DNA of 64,000 nt from Acidobacteriota bacterium (GTDB lineage: Bacteria; Acidobacteriota; Terriglobia; UBA7540), in contig JAKCCV010000005.1 in assembly GCA_021838785.1 (NCBI GenBank), positions 1 to 64,000 of the forward strand, given 5' to 3'. Below the pieces are notes generated by a model, which worked only from the letters and a program-made list of their open reading frames with translations, searched no databases and was not told where the DNA came from. Below are positions 35,900 through 44,725 of this stretch, one piece after another (within the stretch, counting starts at the first letter, position 1; each line of letters begins with the position of its first letter). Position numbers and translations under genes: made by a program.

Positions 35900-37036
35900 T
35901 CAGACGACGCTCAAAACGCCCTTAATATACTCCGGTTTGGAAAAATCTTCGGCAAAAGCTTGACGAATCGCCTGGAGCGAGCGATAGCGGTGCGTGACAA
36001 ACGGCAGCACCTGAACGGCTTTCGAATGAACCAACTCGCGGGCGCGCCGATAGGTGGTGGGGCGGGCGTCGGGGTCAAAGCTGCCGGAAGCGCCGACGGA
36101 AGCCACCAAGGTCGGCTCAAAAAACAAGATGGTAAACAGCAGGCCGATGTCGCGCCCCTGATGGCCGTGACCATAAAGCAGAACCGTCGCTTGCTTGCGG
36201 ATGAGGCTCGGCATCTGCTCGAAGATGAGGGAATGGCCGGAAGCCTCAATGAGGTAGTGGACCCGCTCGCCCTTGGTCAGCTCCTGAACGGCCTGCGGCA
36301 AGTCCTGCTGGGCCGCATGGATGGGCGTGCCACCGAATTGCCGGACCAATTCGAGATTTTTCTCGCGCACGTCGCTCACCATCAGGAGGCCATCGAAATG
36401 CTTGACGTTGCGGAGATATTGAAGAAAGAGCAGGCCGGCGGGGCCGGCGCCCACAATCAGAATGTTGCGAATCGGCTCGGGGCCGCCGAAGGTGTAACGG
36501 GCGGCGGCGCGCTCCACGCGGTCGCTCGAGTGGAGAATGCAACCGAGCGGCTCAACCAGCGCGGCTTCCTCGGCCGGCATGTCGTCGGGAAGCGGCAGAC
36601 AATTGACTGCGGGCACGGCAATGTATTCGGCCAAAGCGCCTTGAAGGCCGGTGATGCCGTGCTCCTGGTAAAACGCGCATTGATGGGTGTCGCCGGTGGC
36701 GCAATAAGCGCAGAGTGTGGCGCGGCCTTGACTGCGGCAGTTGCGGCCTTGGTCGCACAACACGCGGGCGCCGGGCTTGAGGTCGGTGACGTCGCGGCCC
36801 ACTTCCAGGACTTCGCCGGAAAATTCGTGGCCCAAAATCTGCGGCTGCGCGCGCAGCGGAATGGGACGGCCTTGAGCATCCAAATTGTAGTTGCCGTGTC
36901 CGCGATAAATGTGCAAATCGGTGCCGCAGACGCCGACCGCTTGCACCTTCAACAGCACCTCGCGGGGCGGGACGGTGGGGTCGGGAACGTCGCGCACGAC
37001 GAGTTTTTCAACGTCTTCCAAAACCGCAGCTTTCAT
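35900..37036 (-). CDS. Zinc-dependent medium-chain alcohol/polyol dehydrogenase
   Basis: 378 residues; GGAG 6 nt before ATG 37036. The catalytic zinc site has Cys in VGVCGTDLHIYRGHG and the HE pair in ILGHEFSGEV. The structural zinc region is unusual (CDQGRNCRSQGRATLCAYCA, THQC). The Rossmann domain is NILIVGAGPAGLLFLQYLRN. Such enzymes oxidise sugars or polyols, for example sorbitol, threonine or galactitol dehydrogenases, with NAD(P). The gap to the transporter gene (35764-35899) holds a fragment, TTCACGCCAAGGCGCAAAG (35814-35832), that also occurs in the dispersed repeat at 39016. Confidence 0.87.
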   Translation of the reverse strand: MKAAVLEDVEKLVVRDVPDPTVPPREVLLKVQAVGVCGTDLHIYRGHGNYNLDAQGRPIPLRAQPQILGHEFSGEVLEVGRDVTDLKPGARVLCDQGRNCRSQGRATLCAYCATGDTHQCAFYQEHGITGLQGALAEYIAVPAVNCLPLPDDMPAEEAALVEPLGCILHSSDRVERAAARYTFGGPEPIRNILIVGAGPAGLLFLQYLRNVKHFDGLLMVSDVREKNLELVRQFGGTPIHAAQQDLPQAVQELTKGERVHYLIEASGHSLIFEQMPSLIRKQATVLLYGHGHQGRDIGLLFTILFFEPTLVASVGASGSFDPDARPTTYRRARELVHSKAVQVLPFVTHRYRSLQAIRQAFAEDFSKPEYIKGVLSVV

Positions 37037-37177
37037 GGGCGACTCCGTGGTTTGATGTCACCTCGGGTGACAGAATGAAAAACTACAGCGCGCCGCGTCG
37101 AGCGATGGCGGCAAGGCGGCGCCGCCTCCGAGCCGGCGGCGACCGCGGCCAGCCTCAAGACGGCTTGGCAACGCCGC

Positions 37178-38188
37178 TCAGCTTTCCAGGTCACGGGCAT
37201 CCAGGCGGCCCTCGCGATGGAGACGCTCAAAAATCTCGGCGGTTTCCCGAATGCCTTGCTCGAGCGGCGTGCGCGGCGCCGGGCCGAGATCGCGCACCAG
37301 GGCGCTATCGTCAAAATCATAGGCGATGGGAAGCGGTGGACCTTCGGCGCGAATCAGTTCCTTCGCCTGGGGCAACAGGCGGTAAAGCACCTGAAGGAAT
37401 TCCTCCACCTGAATGACCTCGCCGCGCGGAGTATAAACCTTCGCCCCTTCGAGTTCGGATTCGGCGGAGCGGATGAAAATCTCCGCCGTGTCGCGAACGT
37501 ATTGCATGTCCACGCCGCCCGTGAGCCGGATAGTGTAAGGGCGGCCGAGGATGGCAGCTTTGATGGCCTTGGTGGGGCCGGAGGTGATGCCGCGATCGCG
37601 CCCCACGCCATAGACCGTGCCGGGCCGCAGGCCCACGCTCGAAATGCCGTCGGTCAGGTAATAGACGCGCGCGTTGCCCTCGTTGGCCTGCTTGAAAACG
37701 CCGTAGTGAGTGTTGGGCAAGAGCGGCGCGCCCTCGGGCACGGTGCCGCGGCCGTAAAATTCCTCCGGGCCAAAGACGGCTTGCGAACTGGCATAGACGA
37801 TGCGGCGCACTTGGTCGCGGTGACGCCGCGCGACCTCAAACACGTTGAGCGTCCCCAGAACGTTGACGCGCGCCCCGAGCAGCGGGTCGGCGGCGCAGTA
37901 GGGCACTTGGAGCGCGGCCAGGTGAATCAAATGCGTGATGCCGTGCTCGACGACGGCTCGTTCCAGGTCATCGAGCGAGGTGACGTCGCCCAGCACAAAG
38001 CGCAGCCGCTCGAGCTGCGGCGGGCGGAGCAAGGCTTCCAACCGATGCGCCTCCGTATCGAGGTCGTAAATCCAGGGCGCGTGCCCGCGCTCAACCAAAA
38101 CTTTGACAATCCAGGAGCCGATAAAACCTTTGGCGCCGGTGAGCAGAAATCGCGCGGGGTTGCGCGGCGGAGCTTGAGCGTTTGGCAT
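37178..38188 (-). CDS. NAD-dependent sugar epimerase/dehydratase (SDR family)
   Basis: 336 residues from ATG 38188. The Rossmann motif TGAKGFIGSWIVKVL (GxxGxxG type) and IYDLDTEAHR bind NAD. IHLAALQVPYCAADP and YASSQAVFG precede the catalytic Tyr-Lys in NTHYGVFKQANEGN (YxxxK). RPGTVYGVGRDRGITSGPTK is the substrate-side loop. It acts on a sugar or nucleotide sugar; in the setting of the transporter and dehydrogenase, a catabolic sugar is more likely. It is the first gene of the cluster, with a strong promoter whose -10 lies only 8 nt before the ATG. Confidence 0.87.
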   Translation of the reverse strand: MPNAQAPPRNPARFLLTGAKGFIGSWIVKVLVERGHAPWIYDLDTEAHRLEALLRPPQLERLRFVLGDVTSLDDLERAVVEHGITHLIHLAALQVPYCAADPLLGARVNVLGTLNVFEVARRHRDQVRRIVYASSQAVFGPEEFYGRGTVPEGAPLLPNTHYGVFKQANEGNARVYYLTDGISSVGLRPGTVYGVGRDRGITSGPTKAIKAAILGRPYTIRLTGGVDMQYVRDTAEIFIRSAESELEGAKVYTPRGEVIQVEEFLQVLYRLLPQAKELIRAEGPPLPIAYDFDDSALVRDLGPAPRTPLEQGIRETAEIFERLHREGRLDARDLES

Positions 38189-38196
38189 GGCCCGAA

Positions 38197-38224
38197 ATTA
38201 TATGACCTCTTGGCCCAGAGTCAA
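38197..38224 (-). promoter_or_regulatory. Strong promoter of the sugar cluster, predicted leaderless
   Basis: On the minus strand TTGACT (38224-38219), 16-nt spacer, TATAAT (38202-38197), a perfect -10. Only TTCGGGCC separates it from ATG 38188, and there is no Shine-Dalgarno. Transcription from this promoter would begin at or beside the ATG. Confidence 0.65.
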
Positions 38225-38302
38225 AGCAAAGACGTAGCGCGGCGCGGTTGTGGGGTGGGGGCGGGGATGCTAGCATAGGGAGGTTGAGAGAGCACCAACC
38301 TG

Positions 38303-39010
38303 GTGAGACGGCGGGGCATCTTCATCACGCTGGACGGCATGGACGGCAGCGGCAAGAGCACGCAGGCGCGGCTGCTGGGGGAATTTCTGCGCGCGCGAGG
38401 CTACCGCGTCGTGACGACGCGGGAGCCCGGAGGAACGCCGCTTGGCGAAGCGATTCGGCGCGTGCTGTTGGGGCGGGGGGCGCCGCGCGCCTCGGCGCTG
38501 GCGGAGCTGGCGCTGATGTACGCGGCGCGGGCTCAGCACATTGAGGAGGTGGTGCGGCCGGCGCTCGAGCGAGGCCAGGCGGTGGTGAGCGACCGTTATC
38601 ACGACGCTTCAATGGCGTATCAAGGCTACGGGCGCGGGTTGGGAGCGGCGACGGTTCGAGCATTTGATCGGATCGTTTGCCGCGATTGGCAGCCGGACTT
38701 GACCCTCATCCTTGATCTGGAGCCGGAAGAATCCTTGCGGCGGGTGCGTGGCCGGAAGCAACGGCGCAGCCGGTTTGAGGCGGCGGGGCTGCCGTTTCTG
38801 AAGCGGGTTCGGGCCGGCTATCGCGCCATCGCGCGGAGGGAGCCGAAGCGGGTGATTCTAGTGCGCGCCGGGCGAAGCGTGGCGGAGGTGCAACGCGACA
38901 TCCGAGCCCACGTGGAGCGGTCTCTCCGCGAAGGACGCCGCCGCCGCGCCCCGCGACGCCGCAAGCCGGTACCCTCGGCGACCGTGACGTTGCCGATGGG
39001 AGCGTTCTAG
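38303..39010 (+). CDS. tmk: Thymidylate kinase
   Basis: 235 residues from GTG 38303. The P-loop is LDGMDGSGKSTQARLL (residues 10-25). The DRY motif is D97-R-Y in VVSDRYHDASMAYQGYGRGL. The lid region is RRVRGRKQRRSRFEAAGL. It phosphorylates dTMP to dTDP. The C-terminus has a basic extension (REGRRRRAPRRRKPVPSATV) beyond the usual end. No good Shine-Dalgarno lies at the normal distance; GGAGG is 18 nt upstream. The tmk-holB neighbourhood is conserved in many bacteria. Confidence 0.93.
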   Translation: MRRRGIFITLDGMDGSGKSTQARLLGEFLRARGYRVVTTREPGGTPLGEAIRRVLLGRGAPRASALAELALMYAARAQHIEEVVRPALERGQAVVSDRYHDASMAYQGYGRGLGAATVRAFDRIVCRDWQPDLTLILDLEPEESLRRVRGRKQRRSRFEAAGLPFLKRVRAGYRAIARREPKRVILVRAGRSVAEVQRDIRAHVERSLREGRRRRAPRRRKPVPSATVTLPMGAF

Positions 39011-39015
39011 CGTCC

Positions 39016-39226
39016 TGAATCAGAAGTTCGATGAACAACTCAAAGCCTGTTTCACGCCGAGGCGCAAAGCTCGCCAGGGACTTGCAGGAGCCCGGACGGC
39101 CCGGAATGATTCATCCTTCTTACGACGCAGGGCACTAGCGTGGCGCGACGAACGCTCTTTTACAATGTTCCGTGTGGCACGGGTGCGACTCGTGCCGGAA
39201 CACAGCCAAGATGGCCGTGCCACAAG
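39016..39226 (+). repeat. Composite dispersed repeat with twin hairpins (copy 2)
   Basis: This fills the tmk-holB gap (39011-39272), where no gene was seen. The core at 39170-39226 (CACGGGTGCGACTCGTG, then CAGCCAAGATGGCCGTG) matches 13251-13309 and, inverted, 52836-52895. The preceding part (TTTCACGCCGAGGCGCAAAG near 39053, GGGCACTAGCGTGG near 39130) resembles 13340-13470 inverted. Confidence 0.65.
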
Positions 39227-39272
39227 CTGAGGTCCGATGGCGGCCATCCCGCGGCGGGCGGCAGGAGGGTTG

Positions 39273-40361
39273 ATGGGTTTTGAGGCTTTTATCGGCAACG
39301 CGCAGGCCGTCGAGACGGTGCGAAGGATGCTGGCGCAGGAGCGGGTGCCGGGCGCGCTTCTGTTCACAGGGCCGGAAGGCGTAGGGAAAAAGACGCTGGC
39401 GGTGATGTTGGCGAAGGCCGTCAATTGCGAGCGGCGCTTGCCGGGAGAAAGCGACTTTTGCGGCCAATGCGCCGCTTGCCTGCGGGTGGAAGAGATGTTG
39501 GCGGCCGCGGCCGCTGACGCCGAGCGGCGACGTGAGATGAAAGAGGCGGGCCGGCGCGTGGAGTCTCTGTCCTATTTCGATGTGCAATTCATCGAGCCGC
39601 TGACCCGCTATATTCTGACGGAGCAGGTCCGCGAACTGCGCGCCGTGGCCTATGCGCTGCCCTTCGAGCTTCGGCGTCGCGTCTTCATCGTGGATCCAGC
39701 GTCGGCCCTTCATTGGCAGGCGGTGGATTTTCTGCTGAAGGTGATGGAAGAGCCGCCGGCAACCTCCCTCTTGATTCTGCTCTCGACCCACGCGCCCGAG
39801 GTGCGGGTGACGCTGCGCTCGCGCGCCGTGCAGGTGGCCTTGAAGCCGGTGGAAGAAAATATTTTGCGTCAGGTGGCCGCCGACGAAGGCCGTCGCGCGC
39901 CGGCCGAGTTGAGGCTGGCGCTGCGGGTGGCCGCGGGAAGCGTGGGCCGCCTGAAGACGTTTGATGCGGCCGCTTACACGGCGCAACGGCGGCCGTGGCT
40001 CGAACTGCTGGAGGCTCTGGCTTCCGAAAAAACTTCCGGGGCGCAGAGTGTCGCCTGGGGAAAACTTTTTGAAGCGACGCGGGCACTGGCGGAAAATCGC
40101 GCCCAACTGAAGGCGACGCTGGGGTTGGGCGCGAGTTTGTGCCACGATTTGCTGAGCGTTCTGAACGGCAACCCGGCCCAGGTGGTGAATGTGGACTTGG
40201 AAGGGCGGCTGGCGCGCTGGGCCGAAGGCTTGGGCTACGACGGCATTCGAAAATTGGCCTATGCCCTGGAGGAGACGCATCGCCTGGAAACGCGCAACGT
40301 CAATCCAGCGCTCGGTCTGGAAGCCGTCGCCACCGAAATTGTGACGCGCCCGCGCGCCTGA
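39273..40361 (+). CDS. holB: DNA polymerase III delta' subunit
   Basis: 362 residues from ATG 39273, preceded by GGAGGG. AAA+ clamp-loader fold with Walker A-like FTGPEGVGKKTLAV and a four-Cys zinc module C52, C63, C66, C69 (NCERRLPGESDFCGQCAACL). Sensor-type VDFLLKVMEEPPATSLLILL and the SRC-like RSRAVQVALKPV follow. It is part of the sliding-clamp loader. The in-frame ATG at 39237 lies within repeat-flanking sequence and is unlikely to be the start. Confidence 0.9.
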   Translation: MGFEAFIGNAQAVETVRRMLAQERVPGALLFTGPEGVGKKTLAVMLAKAVNCERRLPGESDFCGQCAACLRVEEMLAAAAADAERRREMKEAGRRVESLSYFDVQFIEPLTRYILTEQVRELRAVAYALPFELRRRVFIVDPASALHWQAVDFLLKVMEEPPATSLLILLSTHAPEVRVTLRSRAVQVALKPVEENILRQVAADEGRRAPAELRLALRVAAGSVGRLKTFDAAAYTAQRRPWLELLEALASEKTSGAQSVAWGKLFEATRALAENRAQLKATLGLGASLCHDLLSVLNGNPAQVVNVDLEGRLARWAEGLGYDGIRKLAYALEETHRLETRNVNPALGLEAVATEIVTRPRA

Positions 40362-40601
40362 GTGCGGCCCAAGCGCCGCAACCGAGGCGACCATGAGAGC
40401 GATGGGTTGCCTGAAAAGCCGGTCCGTGGTATAAGCAGATTAGTTCATTGGCGAAGCACGCCGACGACCCGGCACATTCGAGAGGGAAACCCTGACGCCG
40501 ATTCGGTCATCTACCCTCTCAGGCCTCCAGAAGTGAATGTCTGGAACGCGCGGCAACGCTCGCCAGTGCCTCAAAGGAAGCCGTTAAAGGAGCGTCAACC
40601 T

Positions 40602-40934
40602 GTGAACCGAAAACTCATTCGTCCTTCACTTTCCGAAGTCCAAGACCAGATGGGCAATCGCCCTCTCCGCAAGAAGCCGACTCCGCCGGAGCAGACCAGC
40701 GCGGAGAATTTTTATTACATCAAGCAAATGCAGGCGCGAACGCCCATGGTGGTGGTGCTCGACCAAGGGGAGCAGATCCACGGCGTCATCGAATGGTATG
40801 ACAAAGACTGCATCAAGGTGCATCGCGCCAACGAGCCCAACCTGCTCATCATGAAAAGCTGCATTCGCTACATGTACAAACAAAACGACGGCAAAAACGG
40901 CGGCGACGGAAACTTTTTTGGAGAGGCGAAATAA
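40602..40934 (+). CDS. hfq: Divergent Hfq-like (Sm-fold) RNA-binding protein
   Basis: 110 residues from GTG 40602, with AAAGGAG 9 nt upstream; the frame stays open to 40362 but without protein character. Residues 36-60 contain NFYYIKQMQARTPMVVVLDQ and EQIHG, then VIEWYDKDCIKVHRANEPNL. Together they form the Sm1 pattern, and LLIMKSCIRYMYK stands in for Sm2 (Hfq usually has a YKHAIST-like end). The N-terminus (about 35 residues, basic, Pro-rich) is longer than in E. coli Hfq, and the tail is GGDGNFFGEAK. It probably binds small RNAs. The assignment rests on motif order, so a Hfq-like paralogue is possible. Confidence 0.7.
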   Translation: MNRKLIRPSLSEVQDQMGNRPLRKKPTPPEQTSAENFYYIKQMQARTPMVVVLDQGEQIHGVIEWYDKDCIKVHRANEPNLLIMKSCIRYMYKQNDGKNGGDGNFFGEAK

Positions 40935-41079
40935 GCCTTCGGGCGCGCGGCGCCGGCGGCGCGCAGGCTTGAGCCGGGCGGCGATCAGGAAGAGCCGAGA
41001 CGAAAGTCGGTCGAGGAGAGGCATTCACGGCGGGGAGGCGTCGGCGGGAAGCCGAAATTGAGGACGTTGGAGGGAAACC

Positions 41080-41565
41080 ATGACGACCAGGAAGCGAGTT
41101 GCTTCCACGCGCCGGGACATTTCCACGGGGCGAGGGAGGACCATGCGGAACGGCGGGGGAAGCCGGGCGGGGTGGTCGGCGGTGGGCCTGGTGCTGGCGA
41201 TGGGGCTGTGGTTGATGCCTGCCACGAGCCTGGGCCAAGGGACGCTCGGCAAGTTGCCCGGGCACAACAAGCTGCACGGTTCCCGGCAGCAGGCGTTTAG
41301 CGGCGCGGTGCAATCGCTCAATCGAAAGCTGAAGGTGCTCAACGTCACCACGCATCACGGGCGAGATACGCAGATTTTTCCGATTCGAAGCCGCACGCGC
41401 GTGGAAACGCTCGACGGGAAACGACTCACCTTGAAATCCCTTGTTCCGGGAACGAACGTGCTGATTTACTATTCTGAGCACGGCGGGCAGCGTTCCATCC
41501 AGCAGGTCATCGTGCTGGAAAGCCCGCCGGGCAAAAAGAAGACCCTGGCCAAACGGCGCTCGTAG
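41080..41565 (+). CDS. Small exported protein, function unknown
   Basis: 161 residues from ATG 41080 (GGAGG, spacing 6). An alternative ATG 41143 gives a more typical signal peptide (MRNGGGSRAGWSAVGLVLAM, then GLWLMPATSLGQG). The mature part is about 105 residues and beta-rich: QAFSGAVQSLNRKLKVLNVT, IFPIRSRTRVETLDGKRLTL and KSLVPGTNVLIYYSEHGGQR. The pattern of a short beta-barrel with TLKSLxxGTxVxIxY resembles DUF5666/OB-like periplasmic domains, but this is a fold-level impression only. It lies 145 bp after hfq and 49 bp before bshA. Confidence 0.65.
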   Translation: MTTRKRVASTRRDISTGRGRTMRNGGGSRAGWSAVGLVLAMGLWLMPATSLGQGTLGKLPGHNKLHGSRQQAFSGAVQSLNRKLKVLNVTTHHGRDTQIFPIRSRTRVETLDGKRLTLKSLVPGTNVLIYYSEHGGQRSIQQVIVLESPPGKKKTLAKRRS

Positions 41566-41613
41566 TCGGCGGCGCCAGGCAGTCAGCGTTCGGCGCGGCA
41601 TGAGACCCCACGA

Positions 41614-42738
41614 ATGCGGATCGGAATCACGTGCTATCCCACTTACGGCGGCAGCGGTGTTGTGGCGACGGAGCTGGGTCTCGAGCTGGCGCTGCGCGGG
41701 CACGACATTCATTTCATCAGCACCGCCGTGCCGGTGCGAATGGCGGACACGCACCACCGCCTGCACTTCCACGAAGTGGAAGTGCTGAACTACCCGCTGT
41801 TTGACCATCCCCCTTACACGCTGGCGCTCGCTTCGCAGATGTACAACGTGGCGGTGAACGAGCGGCTCGACCTGCTGCACGTTCACTACGCCATTCCGCA
41901 TTCGGTGAGCGCGTATTTGGCGCGCGCCATGCTGCGCGAGCGGCGCATCCCCATTGTGACCACGCTGCACGGCACCGACATCACGCTGGTGGGAGCGAAC
42001 CGCTCCTACCTTCCCATGACGCGATTCTCCATTGAAGAAAGCGACGGCGTGACGGCCATCTCCGAATACCTGCGGCAAGTGACGATCCGCGAGTTTGGCA
42101 TTCGGCGACCGATCGAGTTGATTCCTAACTTTGTGAACTGCGACGTGTTTAAGCCGGCTGATGGAGCGACGCAGCGGGAGGATTACGCGGCGGGGACGGA
42201 AAAGATTCTGGTCCACCTCTCCAATTTTCGCCCCGTCAAGCGGGTGACGGATGTGATCGAGATTTTTGCGCGGGTGCGGAAGCGATTGCCCGCCAAGCTG
42301 TTCATGATTGGCGACGGGCCCGACCGGGTGGCAACGGAATGGCTGGCGCGCGACCGCGGCGTCGAGCGCGACGTGATTTTTTTCGGCAAGCAGAATCAGG
42401 TGCAAAGCCTGCTCAACTGTGGGGACGTGTTTTTGCTGCCGAGCGAAATGGAGTCGTTTGGGCTGGCGGCGCTCGAGGCCATGGCCTGCGGCGTGCCGGT
42501 GGTGTGCTCGCGCGTGGGCGGCGTTCCCGAAGTGGTGCGCGACGGCGTGGAGGGCTTTTTGGCCCCGGTCCGCGATACGGAGGCCATGGCCGAGCGGGCG
42601 CTGGACATCCTGGAACATCCCGACCTCCAGCGGCGCATGGGCCAGGCGGCGCGCGACCGGGCGCTCGCGGAATTTTGTTCCACCAAAATCATTCCACTTT
42701 ACGAAAATCTTTATCAGAAGGTGTTGGGCAGCGCATGA
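41614..42738 (+). CDS. bshA: BshA, N-acetylglucosaminyl-L-malate synthase (bacillithiol pathway)
   Basis: 374 residues, GT-B fold, GT4 family. The N-terminal signature MRIGITCYPTYGGSGVVATE and the block HVHYAIPHSVSAYLAR are diagnostic of BshA. The C-terminal nucleotide-sugar site includes LVHLSNFRPVKRVTDVIEIF, MIGDGPDRV and the ExxxxGLxxLE motif in EMESFGLAALEAMACGVPVV. It joins UDP-GlcNAc to L-malate, the first step of bacillithiol synthesis. Its stop overlaps the next start (ATGA at 42735-42738). bshB and bshC are not in the window. Confidence 0.93.
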   Translation: MRIGITCYPTYGGSGVVATELGLELALRGHDIHFISTAVPVRMADTHHRLHFHEVEVLNYPLFDHPPYTLALASQMYNVAVNERLDLLHVHYAIPHSVSAYLARAMLRERRIPIVTTLHGTDITLVGANRSYLPMTRFSIEESDGVTAISEYLRQVTIREFGIRRPIELIPNFVNCDVFKPADGATQREDYAAGTEKILVHLSNFRPVKRVTDVIEIFARVRKRLPAKLFMIGDGPDRVATEWLARDRGVERDVIFFGKQNQVQSLLNCGDVFLLPSEMESFGLAALEAMACGVPVVCSRVGGVPEVVRDGVEGFLAPVRDTEAMAERALDILEHPDLQRRMGQAARDRALAEFCSTKIIPLYENLYQKVLGSA

Positions 42739-43700
42739 ACGGCGGGGTGAGTGCGCCACGGAAATTGAGCCTCGAGAGCGCCCGCCGTCGGTGGGGGCGG
42801 CTTGTGGCGTTCGTGGTCCTTGTGGGGGCCCTGGCGCCGGGATTGTCGGCAGCCACCTTGCGGTCGCAAACCCTGCTGGCCTTTGTGCATTACATCCGGC
42901 AAATCGAAACGCGGATGAAAAAGGACCGGCAGCAGCCGGGCAAATTTCTCGCCGTGGATTCTTTTCCTGCGGCCGAGCGCAGCCAAGTCCTGGCGGAAAT
43001 CAAACGCGGCGGCATTTACATTCAGGATATTCACCCGCGCAACGCGGCGGGGCGCTCGCTGCGCGTGCCCGATGGATGGATCCACGATTGGTACGCCATC
43101 ATGGAGATTCCGCACGCCACCCTCGCCCAAACCCTCCAGGTGCTCGAAGATTACCCTCGCTACACACAGCTTTTTCGCCCGGAAATTGTCCGCTCGCAAA
43201 TCCTGAAGCGCACCGGAAATCATTTCCTGGTTTACGCGCGCATCCAGAAAAAGACGCCGTGGGTGACGGTGGCCGAGGATATGGATAGCGACGTTCGCTT
43301 TGTCCAAGACGGGCCGCGGCGGGCGTACATGATTTCCCACTCGACCCGCGTCCAGCAGGTGGAGCACGCCGGACAACCGAACGAGCACGTGGACATGCCC
43401 GGGCAAGGCAGCGGCTATCTGTGGGCGATGGACAGCTATTGGCGTCTCAAGCAGGTGAAAGGCGGCGTGGTGGCGGAATGGGAGTCCGTGGCCCTGAGCC
43501 GCAATGTGCCGTTTGCGCTCGGATGGATTATTCGGCCGTTTGTGCAGAGCGCCATTCGCTCCACCGTCAGCGGCCTGATGCAGCGCACGCGCCAGGCCGT
43601 GGAGGCGCTTGGCCATTCCGCTCAAGAGGAGGCGAACCCTCGCCGACGCGCCGTTTCCCGGATTTTCCTGGCGCGCTCGCGGGAGCCGCTCCGCGCTTAG
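42735..43700 (+). CDS. Exported START/SRPBCC-fold protein
   Basis: 321 residues from ATG 42735, coupled to bshA by a 4-nt overlap. The frame is open upstream inside bshA, but that part is not protein-like. A signal peptide (RLVAFVVLVGALAPGLSAAT) leads into a short helical region (LLAFVHYIRQIETRMKK). An SRPBCC/START-like domain follows with IMEIPHATLAQTLQVLEDYP, YARIQKKTPWVTVAEDMDSD and a DSYWRLKQVKGGVVAEWESV strand pair. The C-terminal helix is FALGWIIRPFVQSAIRSTVS. It should bind a hydrophobic ligand in the periplasm. Any link to bacillithiol rests only on position. Confidence 0.75.
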   Translation: MNGGVSAPRKLSLESARRRWGRLVAFVVLVGALAPGLSAATLRSQTLLAFVHYIRQIETRMKKDRQQPGKFLAVDSFPAAERSQVLAEIKRGGIYIQDIHPRNAAGRSLRVPDGWIHDWYAIMEIPHATLAQTLQVLEDYPRYTQLFRPEIVRSQILKRTGNHFLVYARIQKKTPWVTVAEDMDSDVRFVQDGPRRAYMISHSTRVQQVEHAGQPNEHVDMPGQGSGYLWAMDSYWRLKQVKGGVVAEWESVALSRNVPFALGWIIRPFVQSAIRSTVSGLMQRTRQAVEALGHSAQEEANPRRRAVSRIFLARSREPLRA

Positions 43701-43743
43701 CGCCGCGAGGCTTTCGAGCGGCTTGCGCGAAGCGGCTGCGCGG

Positions 43744-44670
43744 CTAAGGGGACGGTGACAGGCGGGCCAGGAATTTTTGCACCGCCGCCTCATAGGGCGC
43801 GCGCCCGGAATTAAAACCTTCTCCGTGGCGGTAGCCCGGGACAATCACGATCATTTTTTGAGGATTCGTAGCGAGCCCGTACAATTCTTCCGCAATCCAG
43901 GGCGGCATGCGCGGATCGTGCCGCACGGCAACGAAAAGGATGGGGCGCGGGTTGATGCGCCGGACGGCTTTGCGCAAATCGAATTGGGAGGGCTCAAAAT
44001 GCCCCCGCCAAGCCGACCAGGCGATAATCTCATCGGCCACCGGAAAGCTCGGAAGATGGAAGAAGAGACGGACGTGATGGACGATGACGTTACGGAAAGA
44101 GAGGAACGTGCTGTCGGAAATGACGGCCTGGACGGCGGGAGTTTCAGCCGCAGCCATCAGCGCCGCAGCCGCGCCCATGGAGACGCCCCAAAGGATGATG
44201 GGGCGCGGGGCGTGTTCCGTTTGCAAGGCATAGCGGACGGCCGCTTCCACGTCCAGCCGTTCCTGATAACCGAGGGTTGAGATTTTGCCGCCGCTCTTGC
44301 CGGAATGGCGAAAATCAAACAGCAATCCGGCGTAGCCCAAGGAATGTCCAAAAACAGCCATCGGCAACATTTCGACGCGGGAGCGGTTTTTGCCGTGACA
44401 GTAGATGAGGGTGCCGCGCGGCGTGGCCGGCGCGGGAACGTACCACCCGCGCAAAGGAATGCCGTCGGATGAGAAGAATTGAATGTGGCTGAAGGCCATG
44501 CCGAAACTTTCCGGGGTTTTGCCGTCATTGGGGTCGGGGAAATGAAAGCGATAGGTGGTGACGATGTTGGTCCCAAACCAGGGCACGACGACCAGGAAGA
44601 AAATCGCCGCCAACGCCACCAACACCAGAGCCAGAGCCAGCATGACACGAACGATTTTGCGGCGGGTCAC
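43744..44670 (-). CDS. Alpha/beta hydrolase with N-terminal membrane anchor
   Basis: 308 residues from GTG 44670, with GGAG 7 nt upstream. One N-terminal membrane segment (VMLALALVLVALAAIFFLVV) anchors the protein. The hydrolase domain has the oxyanion-side LIYCHGKNRSRVEML and nucleophile S164 in LWGVSMGAAAALMAAAE (GxSxG). The Asp probably lies in AVRHDPRMP and the His in GYRHGEGFNSG. It resembles serine-aminopeptidase-like (S33/BAAT) hydrolases facing the periplasm. The substrate is unknown. It is transcribed after, and 55 bp from, an MFS exporter gene. Confidence 0.82.
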   Translation of the reverse strand: MTRRKIVRVMLALALVLVALAAIFFLVVVPWFGTNIVTTYRFHFPDPNDGKTPESFGMAFSHIQFFSSDGIPLRGWYVPAPATPRGTLIYCHGKNRSRVEMLPMAVFGHSLGYAGLLFDFRHSGKSGGKISTLGYQERLDVEAAVRYALQTEHAPRPIILWGVSMGAAAALMAAAETPAVQAVISDSTFLSFRNVIVHHVRLFFHLPSFPVADEIIAWSAWRGHFEPSQFDLRKAVRRINPRPILFVAVRHDPRMPPWIAEELYGLATNPQKMIVIVPGYRHGEGFNSGRAPYEAAVQKFLARLSPSP

Positions 44671-44725
44671 GGGGTGACTCCTTCGGCCGGCGCCTTTTCA
44701 AGCCCAACGAGTTGGCGCGGCGAAC

